DNA from: Pontibacter cellulosilyticus
Lineage (GTDB): Bacteria; Bacteroidota; Bacteroidia; Cytophagales; Hymenobacteraceae
DNA: 64,000 nt
Direction: 5' to 3'
NCBI RefSeq assembly: GCF_014306105.1
Contig: NZ_JACRVF010000004.1
Span: forward strand, 62,001-126,000
Positions 36,285-44,347 of this stretch are shown piece by piece. Numbering within the stretch: the first letter of the stretch is position 1; each line of letters opens with the position of its first letter. The notes below the pieces were generated by a model. It made no database searches and was not told the DNA's origin. It was given only the letters and a program-made list of their open reading frames with translations. The translations under genes and the position numbers were made by a program.

Positions 36285-37034
36285 TTAAATTTTTAAATCC
36301 CAGACTGTCTTCGCCTGCACCAGTTCTTTGTCGGTGCTTTGGCTAAGTAGTTTGTGCAAAAATATACTTTCTTCAGCTCCCTTACCAACTTCTGACACAA
36401 CAGTATCACCAAGTATACTTTCGGCTTTGAAAATAATGTCCACCTCCTGCAGTTGTTTTTTCTCTAGCACCTCCAGCGGCAGTGTGTCTAAGGCCCATTG
36501 TAGGTAGCGGGTATTGGTAACGTGGCGGTTCAGGTCTATGTCGTGCCAGCGCACGGGCATTTGCTGCGCGCACTGTGCCTCCTGTAGCTGCGGCAGCTTG
36601 CCTTTGGCAAAGGGCAACGGCTCCTGCCCCGGCACTACCTCCACCTCCATTATAAAATCCGGAACAGACACCAGTTGGCGCTTTACTACATCCATTACCA
36701 GCCACACGCTTGTAGCCTGCCCTAGCAGCTCTTTTTCCGAAGTATAAATTCTGAAATCGCGGTGCAGGAATACACGTTCTCTGCCAGAGGCCCATGTTTC
36801 TACGGTTATACTTTCGCCGTGCTTCGGATACCGGAACATCTCCACACGCATCCGCTGCAGCACCCACGTAAATCCGCGTTCCAGCAAATCATACATAGAT
36901 ATACCTAAGTCACGGGTGTTTTCCCAGGCAGCCTCCTGCATATAGCTTACAAGCGCCGGCAGAGTAGCTTGTCCTCGGTAGTCAATCTCGTTTGAGCGGA
37001 TGGTGAAGTGGCTTGTGCCGGGATATGATTTCAT
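36285..37034 (-). CDS. Acyl-ACP thioesterase
   Basis: A 249-residue double-hotdog enzyme releasing fatty acids from acyl carrier protein. The first hotdog (about 5-135) includes TFTWVLQRMRVEM-like residues at 54-66. The second hotdog has DIDLNRHVTNTRYLQW (165-180), with Asn169 and His171 at the catalytic positions of plant FatA/FatB. Released fatty acids could feed membrane lipids or quality control in this organism. It is 48 nt upstream of the acetyltransferase gene on the same strand. Confidence 0.9.
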   Translation of the reverse strand: MKSYPGTSHFTIRSNEIDYRGQATLPALVSYMQEAAWENTRDLGISMYDLLERGFTWVLQRMRVEMFRYPKHGESITVETWASGRERVFLHRDFRIYTSEKELLGQATSVWLVMDVVKRQLVSVPDFIMEVEVVPGQEPLPFAKGKLPQLQEAQCAQQMPVRWHDIDLNRHVTNTRYLQWALDTLPLEVLEKKQLQEVDIIFKAESILGDTVVSEVGKGAEESIFLHKLLSQSTDKELVQAKTVWDLKI

Positions 37035-37092
37035 AGCTGTTTATACTTTGCTGTTGCGAATTTACGGAAGAACGAGACAACATGCCGAAAAC

Positions 37093-37126
37093 AAAAAAGC
37101 CGCGCTCCCTAAACAGGCAGCGCGGC
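37093..37126 (-). terminator. Terminator of the prolyl oligopeptidase gene
   Basis: A 9-bp GC stem (37098-37106 with 37118-37126, minus strand first arm at the high end) is followed by TTTTTTG on the minus strand. It lies about 32 nt past the stop. Confidence 0.8.
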
Positions 37127-37157
37127 TGAAGTATAAATGGCAGATTTATACTTGTTG

Positions 37158-39347
37158 TTACTGATTTGGATAAGGGTTAACACCCATGTTCTTGTAAATA
37201 AAAGCCCACGTATCGGCCCACTCCTGTATAAGCAGCGAAGTTGGCTTACCGGCACCATGTCCAGCACGAACATCCACTCTTATCAGGTATGGATTACCCT
37301 CAGCGCCTTTGTCCTGCAGCTCAGAGATAAACTTAAATGAGTGCGCCGGTACTACGCGGTCATCATGGTCGGCTGTTTTAACCAGCGTTGCTGGGTATTT
37401 AACACCTTCTTTGATGTTGTGCAGCGGTGAGAAAGTATACAGGTTCTTGAACTGTGCCTCATCTTCTGAAGAGCCATACTCTGGCACCCATGCCCAACCA
37501 ATAGTAAACTTATGGAAACGCAGCATGTCCATTACACCCACAGCAGGTATGGCTACTTTGGCTAAATCAGGTCTCTGTGTCATAAAGGCACCTACAAGCA
37601 AACCACCGTTAGAGCCACCGGCTACAGCCAGTTTATCTGATGAAGTATACTTCTGATCGATCAGGTACTCTGCAGCTGCAATAAAGTCATCGAATACATT
37701 TTGCTTGTTTGGCGTCATGCCGGCTTTGTGCCAGTCTTCGCCGTACTCGCCGCCGCCGCGCAGGTTAGGCATGGCGTATACACCACCGTTCTCCAGCCAC
37801 AGCATGTTGGCGATGCTAAAGCTTGGCGTAAGTGAGATGTTAAAGCCACCGTAGGCGTACAGGTAAGTCGGGTTGGTGCCATCCAACTTCAGGCCTTTCT
37901 TGTGCACGATAAACATCGGCACCTTTGTACCGTCCTTGGAAGTATAAAATACCTGCTTCGTCTCAAAAGCATCGGTGTCTACCTTAACCTCTGTCTTGCG
38001 GAACTGGGTTACTTTGTTGTTGGCTACATCGTAGCGGTAAATGGTTGGCGGATAGGTAAACGATGTGAAGGTAAAGAATGTCTCCTTGTTCTCTTTATCG
38101 CCACCAAACCCACTAACAGTGCCTAATGTCGGAAGCTCCACATTGTTCAGCTGCTTACCAGTCTGGTCGTATACCACTACCTGGCTGGTAGCATCTTTCA
38201 TATAAGTGGCAATAATGCGGCCACCCACCGACGATACGCCCTGCATTACATTCTGCGACTCCGGCACTACCACTTTCCAATTTGCTTCTTGCGGCTTTTT
38301 CGGATCGATCATCACCAGGCGGTAGCGCGGCGCGTTCTTGTTCGTCATCACCAGCAGCTTATCACCGAAGCTATCGATCACATTATACTCGTTCTCGAAG
38401 TTCTCAATAAGCGGCTTAATCGTAGACTTAGGGTCTTTCAGGTCTTTATAATATAAAGCATTGGCTCCACTGGCTCCTTCGGATACGTTCAGGATCAAGT
38501 AACGCTCATCATCTGTGGTTTGGCCATAGAAGTTACGCAGCGGCTTAGTTTTGTCTTCGTACACCAGCTGATCCTGGTTTTGTGGCGTGCCTATTTTGTG
38601 ATAGTATACTTTGTGGTACTCGTTTTTATTTGCCAGCTTGTTACCTTCAGTTGGGGCATCGTAGCGGCTGTAGTAAAAACCATCTTTGTACCAGCTTGGG
38701 CTAGAGAATTTTACCCATTCAATTTTATCGTCCAGCATTTTTCCGGTGGAGGCATCCATTACCTGGTAAGTGTTCCAATCAGAACCGCCGCTGGAAGTGC
38801 CGTAGGCTACATACTTGCCGTCTTTAGAAAACTGCAAAGAAGTAAGCGCTACAGTACCGTCGCTGCTCAGTTTGTTCGGGTCGAAGAACACCTTCGGCTC
38901 CGCCTCAAGGGTTTCTTGCACATACAGCACGCTTTGGTTCTGTAGGCCATCATTTTTGAAGAAGTAGTACTTACCGCCTTCTTTAAACGGAGCGCCATAC
39001 TTCGGATAGTTCCAGATCTCAGTCAGGCGGCGCTTTATGTTATCCCTGAAGTCAATATCATCCAGGTAATTAAATGTTACTTTATTTTGCGCCTCTATCC
39101 ACTCGTCTACCTCTGCGTTGTGGGTTTCGAGCCAGCGGTAAGGGTCGGCTACCTGAGTGCCGAAGTAATTATCCACCTGATCTACCTTTTTGGTATCAGG
39201 GTAATCTAAGTCACTTTTTGTTTCTACAGCAGTTGCTACTGTTGTCTCTGTTGTCATGCCTGTGGCTGTTGTATCAGTTTGTGTTGATTTGCAGGCCGAA
39301 ACAGCTGTCAGGCCGCCGGCCAGCAGAATTACGGTTGTCTTTTTCAT
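37158..39347 (-). CDS. Prolyl oligopeptidase family serine peptidase (S9A), lipoprotein
   Basis: A 729-residue envelope peptidase that cuts short peptides after proline. It has a lipobox VSAC (Cys19), a Thr-rich linker (about 20-45), the N-terminal segment and seven-bladed propeller (about 48-460), and the alpha/beta-hydrolase domain. The catalytic triad is Ser579 (GGSNGG), Asp662 (TADHDDRVVP) and His697 (RAGHGAG). The Arg of DDRVVP is the usual substrate carboxylate ligand. All key residues are intact. It is monocistronic. Confidence 0.95.
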   Translation of the reverse strand: MKKTTVILLAGGLTAVSACKSTQTDTTATGMTTETTVATAVETKSDLDYPDTKKVDQVDNYFGTQVADPYRWLETHNAEVDEWIEAQNKVTFNYLDDIDFRDNIKRRLTEIWNYPKYGAPFKEGGKYYFFKNDGLQNQSVLYVQETLEAEPKVFFDPNKLSSDGTVALTSLQFSKDGKYVAYGTSSGGSDWNTYQVMDASTGKMLDDKIEWVKFSSPSWYKDGFYYSRYDAPTEGNKLANKNEYHKVYYHKIGTPQNQDQLVYEDKTKPLRNFYGQTTDDERYLILNVSEGASGANALYYKDLKDPKSTIKPLIENFENEYNVIDSFGDKLLVMTNKNAPRYRLVMIDPKKPQEANWKVVVPESQNVMQGVSSVGGRIIATYMKDATSQVVVYDQTGKQLNNVELPTLGTVSGFGGDKENKETFFTFTSFTYPPTIYRYDVANNKVTQFRKTEVKVDTDAFETKQVFYTSKDGTKVPMFIVHKKGLKLDGTNPTYLYAYGGFNISLTPSFSIANMLWLENGGVYAMPNLRGGGEYGEDWHKAGMTPNKQNVFDDFIAAAEYLIDQKYTSSDKLAVAGGSNGGLLVGAFMTQRPDLAKVAIPAVGVMDMLRFHKFTIGWAWVPEYGSSEDEAQFKNLYTFSPLHNIKEGVKYPATLVKTADHDDRVVPAHSFKFISELQDKGAEGNPYLIRVDVRAGHGAGKPTSLLIQEWADTWAFIYKNMGVNPYPNQ

Positions 39348-39588
39348 AATTACTCTGCCTGTTGTTTTGTTTATAGGTTAGATGTGCAATGAACCAAGAT
39401 ACGCATTTTTAAGGGAATTTCAGCATCATACTTCTAATGCTAACGTCTACCTCCTCTAACCTTGAAGCATCAAAATATTAAACTGCAAAGTATAGAATCA
39501 GGCGATGCTGCGTATACAACGGATGCTTATACTCATTAGTTTTGCGCGCTTTTATACTTGCTTAGAGGCGCTTAAGGTGTAAACCGTT

Positions 39589-40245
39589 ATGATAGAAGAA
39601 ATAGAAGACGATAAACTGCTTCAGAAGTTCGAACAAATAGCCGACAGGCTGTCCGATAAGGGCTACGCAATTGTAGATAACTTCTTAGAGCCGGAAGAGG
39701 TGCACAACCTGTTGGAGGTGTTGCAGCATCATCAGGAGCAGGGCACGTTTAAAAAAGCAGGCATTGGCACAGCAGATCAGTTTACAGTAGATAAGCAGGT
39801 ACGCGGTGACTTTATCCGTTGGATTGAGCCTTCGGAGGCATTGCCGCCTACACAAATTTTCCTGGACCGCATGAACGAGGTAATGCGCTACATCAATCGC
39901 ACCTGCTTCCTAGGTTTAAAGGACTTCGAATTTCACTTTACGGTATACCCGCCAGGTACTGTTTACCAGCGCCACTTAGACCAGTTCCAGACTAATGACC
40001 ACCGCCGTCTATCTTTTATCTGCTACCTGAACGAAGACTGGAAACCGGAGAATGGGGGTAACCTGCGTTTATACTTGCCCAACGAAGACGGAACTGAGGA
40101 AGAAGTAGATATTCTGCCAATTGCCGGCCGCCTGGCCTGTTTTAGAGCTGATCTGATTCCGCATGAGGTGTTGGCTGCCAACCGCCACCGCTACAGCCTC
40201 ACCGGCTGGATGCTGGACCAGCTAAATGAACTGACGTTTCTGTAG
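39589..40245 (+). CDS. 2-oxoglutarate/Fe(II)-dependent oxygenase (prolyl 4-hydroxylase type)
   Basis: A 218-residue cytoplasmic double-stranded beta-helix enzyme. The iron triad is His129-x-Asp131 (QRHLDQF) and His192 (IPHEVL), and the 2-oxoglutarate-binding Arg201 (HRYSLTGW) is present. Family members hydroxylate protein or small-molecule substrates. The bacterial members closest in layout act on elongation factor Tu or ribosomal proteins, but the substrate here is unknown. It ends 11 nt from the convergent nucleotidyltransferase gene, with no hairpin between them. Confidence 0.9.
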   Translation: MIEEIEDDKLLQKFEQIADRLSDKGYAIVDNFLEPEEVHNLLEVLQHHQEQGTFKKAGIGTADQFTVDKQVRGDFIRWIEPSEALPPTQIFLDRMNEVMRYINRTCFLGLKDFEFHFTVYPPGTVYQRHLDQFQTNDHRRLSFICYLNEDWKPENGGNLRLYLPNEDGTEEEVDILPIAGRLACFRADLIPHEVLAANRHRYSLTGWMLDQLNELTFL

Positions 40246-40256
40246 GAGACGAAAGG

Positions 40257-41258
40257 CTACTGCGAAAAATTGATTTCGGTACTGTCGCCGATGTTAAGGC
40301 TATGACTGAACCCACGGAAAGAGGCATCGCTACCGATAATCGAATCCTGCATTACAGCATAACGCAGCTCTGAGTATGAGCCGATAATAGAATTACTAAG
40401 TATAGAATTGGTGATGGTGGTATTATCTCCGATAGCCACGTTGGGACCAATGATTGAATTCGTGATGTCGCAATCTTCTCCTATACTTACCGGCGGTATA
40501 ATAATACAGCCCGGGCACTGCTCACTGTAGTCGTTGGTACGGAAGCTTTGCCTGTTAAGCAAGGTAGCATTAGCCGCCAGCAGCGTATCTTTCTTTCCGC
40601 AGTCAAACCAGTGGTCTACGCTCCAGGTTACTATTTTCTCGCCGTGCTTGATCATGTGCATTAGAGCATCGGTTAAGTGGTATTCGCCTTGTGTGCGCTG
40701 ATCTTCAGTAATAATATGCTCCAACGATTTTACCAGCTTGCGCGGGTTCACGATCTTGTAAAGCCCCACCAGCGCAAAATTAGACTTCGGGACTTTCGGC
40801 TTCTCCACCACCTTTACAATGTACTCGTCGTTGCCTACTTCTGTAACTCCGAATAAAGAGGGCTTAGCTACTTTCTTTACACCCAGCACCGAGGTGGGCG
40901 CTTCTATGATAGGTTTTAGGTCTACATCCACAATAGCGTCACCTAACATAATCAGCAGGCTACTATCGTTTTCATAAGTATGGCGGGCAATCCAGAGGGC
41001 ATGCCCCAAGCCTTCGCGCGGCTCCTGTACTACAAACTCAGCGTTTATCTGCGGATATTTGCCTCGCACATACCGTTCCACTTTTTCGCCAAGGTAACCG
41101 ATGATGAAGACAAAGTCCGTGATGCCAGCCTCCAGGATCTTCTCGATGATATGCCCAAGTATAGTATTGTCTGCTACAGGCACCAGCGACTTGGGCTGCG
41201 TGTGCGTGTGCGGCCTAAGCTTTGATCCTACTCCTGCTACAGGTATAATTGCTTTCAT
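40257..41258 (-). CDS. Sugar-1-phosphate nucleotidyltransferase with hexapeptide tail
   Basis: A 333-residue enzyme activating a sugar 1-phosphate with an NTP. The Rossmann-type N-terminal domain has AGVGSKLRPHTHTQPKSLVP (residues 8-27), a slightly unusual version of GxGTRLxPxTxxxPK. FIIGYLGEKVERY and the metal Asp in MLGDAIVDVD follow. The C-terminal part (about 250-333) is a left-handed beta-helix of hexapeptide repeats (ITNSIIGPNVAIGDNTTI). It is closest to glucose-1-phosphate thymidylyltransferase-like enzymes; the exact sugar is not certain. Confidence 0.9.
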   Translation of the reverse strand: MKAIIPVAGVGSKLRPHTHTQPKSLVPVADNTILGHIIEKILEAGITDFVFIIGYLGEKVERYVRGKYPQINAEFVVQEPREGLGHALWIARHTYENDSSLLIMLGDAIVDVDLKPIIEAPTSVLGVKKVAKPSLFGVTEVGNDEYIVKVVEKPKVPKSNFALVGLYKIVNPRKLVKSLEHIITEDQRTQGEYHLTDALMHMIKHGEKIVTWSVDHWFDCGKKDTLLAANATLLNRQSFRTNDYSEQCPGCIIIPPVSIGEDCDITNSIIGPNVAIGDNTTITNSILSNSIIGSYSELRYAVMQDSIIGSDASFRGFSHSLNIGDSTEINFSQ

Positions 41259-41504
41259 ACTATACTTTATACTGCAATATATCTATTTTTTACTGTATTT
41301 TAAATTTTATCACGCTTCTCCGGCACATTAAATTACTGTTACCATTGCACTTACAACGCCAGGGAGCATCTGCCGTAACATAGTAATCTGTTAATTGTTT
41401 CATATTAACTGCTATTCCTAACGCAGGTTTATTAAATTCGTACTGATATTGCTTTCAAAGCTTTCCTATAACGTATAGTAACATCACAAATACTACATCA
41501 AACC

Positions 41505-42083
41505 ATGAAAAAACTATTCTTCTATTTTATCGGATTCGTCATTCTGGCTTCGCAATCATCGTGCGGGTACAACACTATGGTACAGAAAGACGAAACTGTA
41601 GAGGCAGCTTGGGCTAACGTACAAAATGCTTACCAGCGCCGCGCCGACTTGGTACCGAACCTGGTAAACACAGTGAAAGGCGCTGCCAACTTTGAGCAGG
41701 AAACCTTGACCCGAGTTATAGAAGCCAGAGCGAAAGCTACCAGCGTAAATATCAGCCCAGATAACCTGACACCGGAGAACATTCAACGCTTTCAGCAGGC
41801 GCAGGGCGAATTGAGCGGCGCACTTAGCAGGCTGCTGGTTTCCGTGGAAAGATACCCTGAGCTAAAAGCTAATCAAAACTTCCTAGAGTTACAGGCACAG
41901 CTGGAGGGAACTGAGAACCGCATTGCCGTAGAACGACGAAAGTTTAACGAGACTGTACAGGATTATAACTCCTACATTAGGTCCTTCCCGAGAAACATTG
42001 TAGCCGGCATGTTCGATTTTGAGAAGAAGGGCTACTTTGAAGCAGATGCAGGTGCACAGCAGGCTCCTACTGTAGAGTTTTAA
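41505..42083 (+). CDS. LemA family lipoprotein
   Basis: A 192-residue LemA protein: an N-terminal signal with lipobox SSC (Cys20), followed by a long helical domain (VEAAWANVQNAYQRRADLVPNLVNTVKG is the family hallmark at about 32-60). LemA proteins are membrane-associated and often encoded with TPM-domain proteins, as in this operon. The role is unclear, possibly envelope quality control. It lies 90 nt upstream of the first TPM gene. Confidence 0.93.
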   Translation: MKKLFFYFIGFVILASQSSCGYNTMVQKDETVEAAWANVQNAYQRRADLVPNLVNTVKGAANFEQETLTRVIEARAKATSVNISPDNLTPENIQRFQQAQGELSGALSRLLVSVERYPELKANQNFLELQAQLEGTENRIAVERRKFNETVQDYNSYIRSFPRNIVAGMFDFEKKGYFEADAGAQQAPTVEF

Positions 42084-42173
42084 ACATAAATTGTTTTAAT
42101 GGCTTAATTGCATAAGTGTTGCTCTTATAGGTAACCAGCAATTAAACAGTCCAACAATTTAACCATTCAAGTT

Positions 42174-42611
42174 ATGCCACGAGACACTATAACTCCAGCC
42201 GACGAGGAGAAGATAATGGCAGCCATACGTGAAGCAGAGGTAAACACGTCTGGCGAGATACGCGTGCACGTAGAAAGCAACTGCGACAAAGATGTACTCG
42301 ACAGGGCTACAGAAGTGTTTGCCGAACTGCACATGCACCAGACCAAGGAGCGCAATGGTGTGCTGTTTTACATTGCTCTGGAAGATCACCAATTTGCTGT
42401 ATTGGGCGATGCAGGTATAAATGCCATTGTTCCGGATCATTTTTGGGAAGATATCACAGAACATGTGATCAAACACTTTAAGCAGAAGCACTATGCCGAG
42501 GGATTGGCCGAAGGTATACTTATGGCCGGCGAACAACTAAAGTCACACTTTCCTTACGACCGCAAAGGCGACGTAAACGAACTGAGCGACGATGTATCGT
42601 TCGGAGACTGA
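42174..42611 (+). CDS. TPM domain protein, soluble form
   Basis: A 145-residue protein that is almost only a TPM domain (SGEIRVHVESNCDKDVLDRATEVFAEL; NGVLFYIALEDHQFAVLGDAGI). There is no signal peptide or membrane helix, so it should face the cytoplasm. TPM domains were linked to photosystem II repair in plants and to acid phosphatase activity. In bacteria they pair with LemA. It lies 6 nt before the next TPM gene. Confidence 0.88.
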   Translation: MPRDTITPADEEKIMAAIREAEVNTSGEIRVHVESNCDKDVLDRATEVFAELHMHQTKERNGVLFYIALEDHQFAVLGDAGINAIVPDHFWEDITEHVIKHFKQKHYAEGLAEGILMAGEQLKSHFPYDRKGDVNELSDDVSFGD

Positions 42612-42617
42612 TAGATT

Positions 42618-43391
42618 ATGAAAAAACTCTTTTTACTGCTGTATTTCTGCACTTTTAGCACACTTGCCTTTAGCCAGGACAGTGACTTTCCGCCTAAACC
42701 TAACCGGCTCGTAAACGACTACGCTGACATGCTGTCTGCCGGGGAAGAAGAGGCGCTGGAGCAAAAGCTAAGAAACTACAGCGACACTACTTCCACCCAG
42801 ATTGCCGTGGTGCTGATGACCTCTATCGGAGGTTACGACTCCAACCAGTATGCCGCTGAACTTGGCGAACGCTGGGGTATAGGCACCGGGAACTACGACA
42901 ATGGCCTGGTTATACTTGTAGCGAAGGAAGAGCGCACCGTAACCATACAAACCGGCTATGGTTTGGAAGAATATGTTCCCGATGCACTTGCAAAACGCAT
43001 TACCGAACGCACCTTAAAACCGGCATTTGCCGAAGGCAGATTTTATGAAGGCCTCGACAGAGCAACCAGTCTGATAATAGATCTAGCCAGCGGCGCCTAC
43101 CAAGGAGACCCAAGTATGGCAGGCGAAGAAGAGGGCGGTCCTTCTATCATATTTATCATCATCATTGTAATACTCGTGCTCATCATCTTCTCACGGATGG
43201 GAGGAGGCAGAGGCGGCCGCGGCGGAAGACGCTACTCCAGAACATTTGGCGGTCCGGTTATCATACCCGGTGGCTTTGGCACATTCAGTTCAGGCGGAGG
43301 CATCTTTGGTGGAGGCGGAGGAGGCGGAGGCGGCTTCGGTGGTTTTGGAGGCGGCTCTTTTGGAGGCGGTGGCGCCAGCAGCAGTTGGTAA
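42618..43391 (+). CDS. TPM domain membrane protein (YgcG-like)
   Basis: A 257-residue protein with a signal peptide (ending near AFSQDS, about 21), an extracytoplasmic TPM domain (about 28-150: NDYADMLSAGEEEALEQKL; VLVAKEERTVTIQTGYGLEEY), a membrane helix (about 175-192) and a Gly-rich tail (about 194-257) ending GGASSSW. This is the classic LemA-partner layout. The Gly-rich tail of unknown purpose is common in the family. The transcript ends at a strong hairpin. Confidence 0.92.
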   Translation: MKKLFLLLYFCTFSTLAFSQDSDFPPKPNRLVNDYADMLSAGEEEALEQKLRNYSDTTSTQIAVVLMTSIGGYDSNQYAAELGERWGIGTGNYDNGLVILVAKEERTVTIQTGYGLEEYVPDALAKRITERTLKPAFAEGRFYEGLDRATSLIIDLASGAYQGDPSMAGEEEGGPSIIFIIIIVILVLIIFSRMGGGRGGRGGRRYSRTFGGPVIIPGGFGTFSSGGGIFGGGGGGGGGFGGFGGGSFGGGGASSSW

Positions 43392-43422
43392 AACTCACTT
43401 TACTATAACGCTTTAAGTATCT

Positions 43423-43459
43423 AAAGCCCTGCAAGTATAGTTTCTACTTGCAGGGCTTT
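43423..43459 (+). terminator. Terminator of the LemA-TPM operon
   Basis: A perfect 15-bp stem (43423-43437 with 43445-43459), 7-nt loop. The stem contains one copy of the AAGTATA word. Confidence 0.85.
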
Positions 43460-43495
43460 AACTTATCTTACTTTTATAACTAATAATTAATAGAA

Positions 43496-44101
43496 TTACC
43501 CACCTACAACGCCAATCACTACCACCATATAAATTAGGCTTAAAACAGCTGCACCTGCCCCAAATCCTGCTGCTGCGTTGCCCATTTTTCGCTTGCGCGC
43601 CTGCTTTTGGTACGCTTCGCGATAGGCAGGCTCTTTCATCAGGTGGCGGTTAGGGTTGTAGTCAGTGTCTATTGCAGGTGGCACAGCCGAGATTACGGCA
43701 CCTGTAGCCAAACCGGCTGCCGGATGAATAATGGTAGAGCCCATTGTTGTCCAGAATACCCCCTTCGCTTTATAATAATTGTTGGCGTCTAGCTTAGCCT
43801 GCAAACGCAGTTGGGCCAGCTCGTTTATACTTGTTTTCTCGTCGGTGTAAGTATGTGCAGCTAAGGCAATCGGGTCTACATCGGCTACCAGTTTAACTTG
43901 TGCTACCTCGCTTCGTGGCATTGTTTTCACTGGTCCGTTCAAGTCGCTGAAATAACGGTACTGTATGGTTTCATCTCCTAAAGCAACCACTCTTCCTATA
44001 ATCTGCTCACCGTTTTTCTTAATGATTATGTCCTGGCAATTAGCCTTAGCAGCAATAAAAAGGAACATCAGCAGCAGAAATCTAGTAACCCGAACAACCA
44101 T
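43496..44101 (-). CDS. Membrane-associated protein of unknown function
   Basis: A 201-residue protein with a signal peptide (cleavage near KANCQD, about 23) and a beta domain (DIIIKKNGEQIIGRVVALGDETIQYRYF, the pattern of small beta-barrel domains in Bacteroidota envelope proteins). A Gly/Ala-rich region near 115-140 and a final hydrophobic helix (about 175-199) follow. No family recognised. Single gene. Confidence 0.75.
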   Translation of the reverse strand: MVVRVTRFLLLMFLFIAAKANCQDIIIKKNGEQIIGRVVALGDETIQYRYFSDLNGPVKTMPRSEVAQVKLVADVDPIALAAHTYTDEKTSINELAQLRLQAKLDANNYYKAKGVFWTTMGSTIIHPAAGLATGAVISAVPPAIDTDYNPNRHLMKEPAYREAYQKQARKRKMGNAAAGFGAGAAVLSLIYMVVVIGVVGG

Positions 44102-44347
44102 AGCAACAAAGAATTTAAAAGCAGAAACTACACTTTAACAGCACCGGGCGGCACATACCCCATATAACGTAATTAGAAAATATATGGATATACAAATTTT
44201 ACTAACCTGTATGGATTTATTATAATTTTGCGCCAGAACTAAAGCTTTGAGGTTGATTTTCAGAATTATGTAATTATTTTAGCCTAAATGGCGTTGTAGG
44301 GTTTTATCTTTTAGCAAGAATTAAACAATCAGGCAAAAAGCGTATAA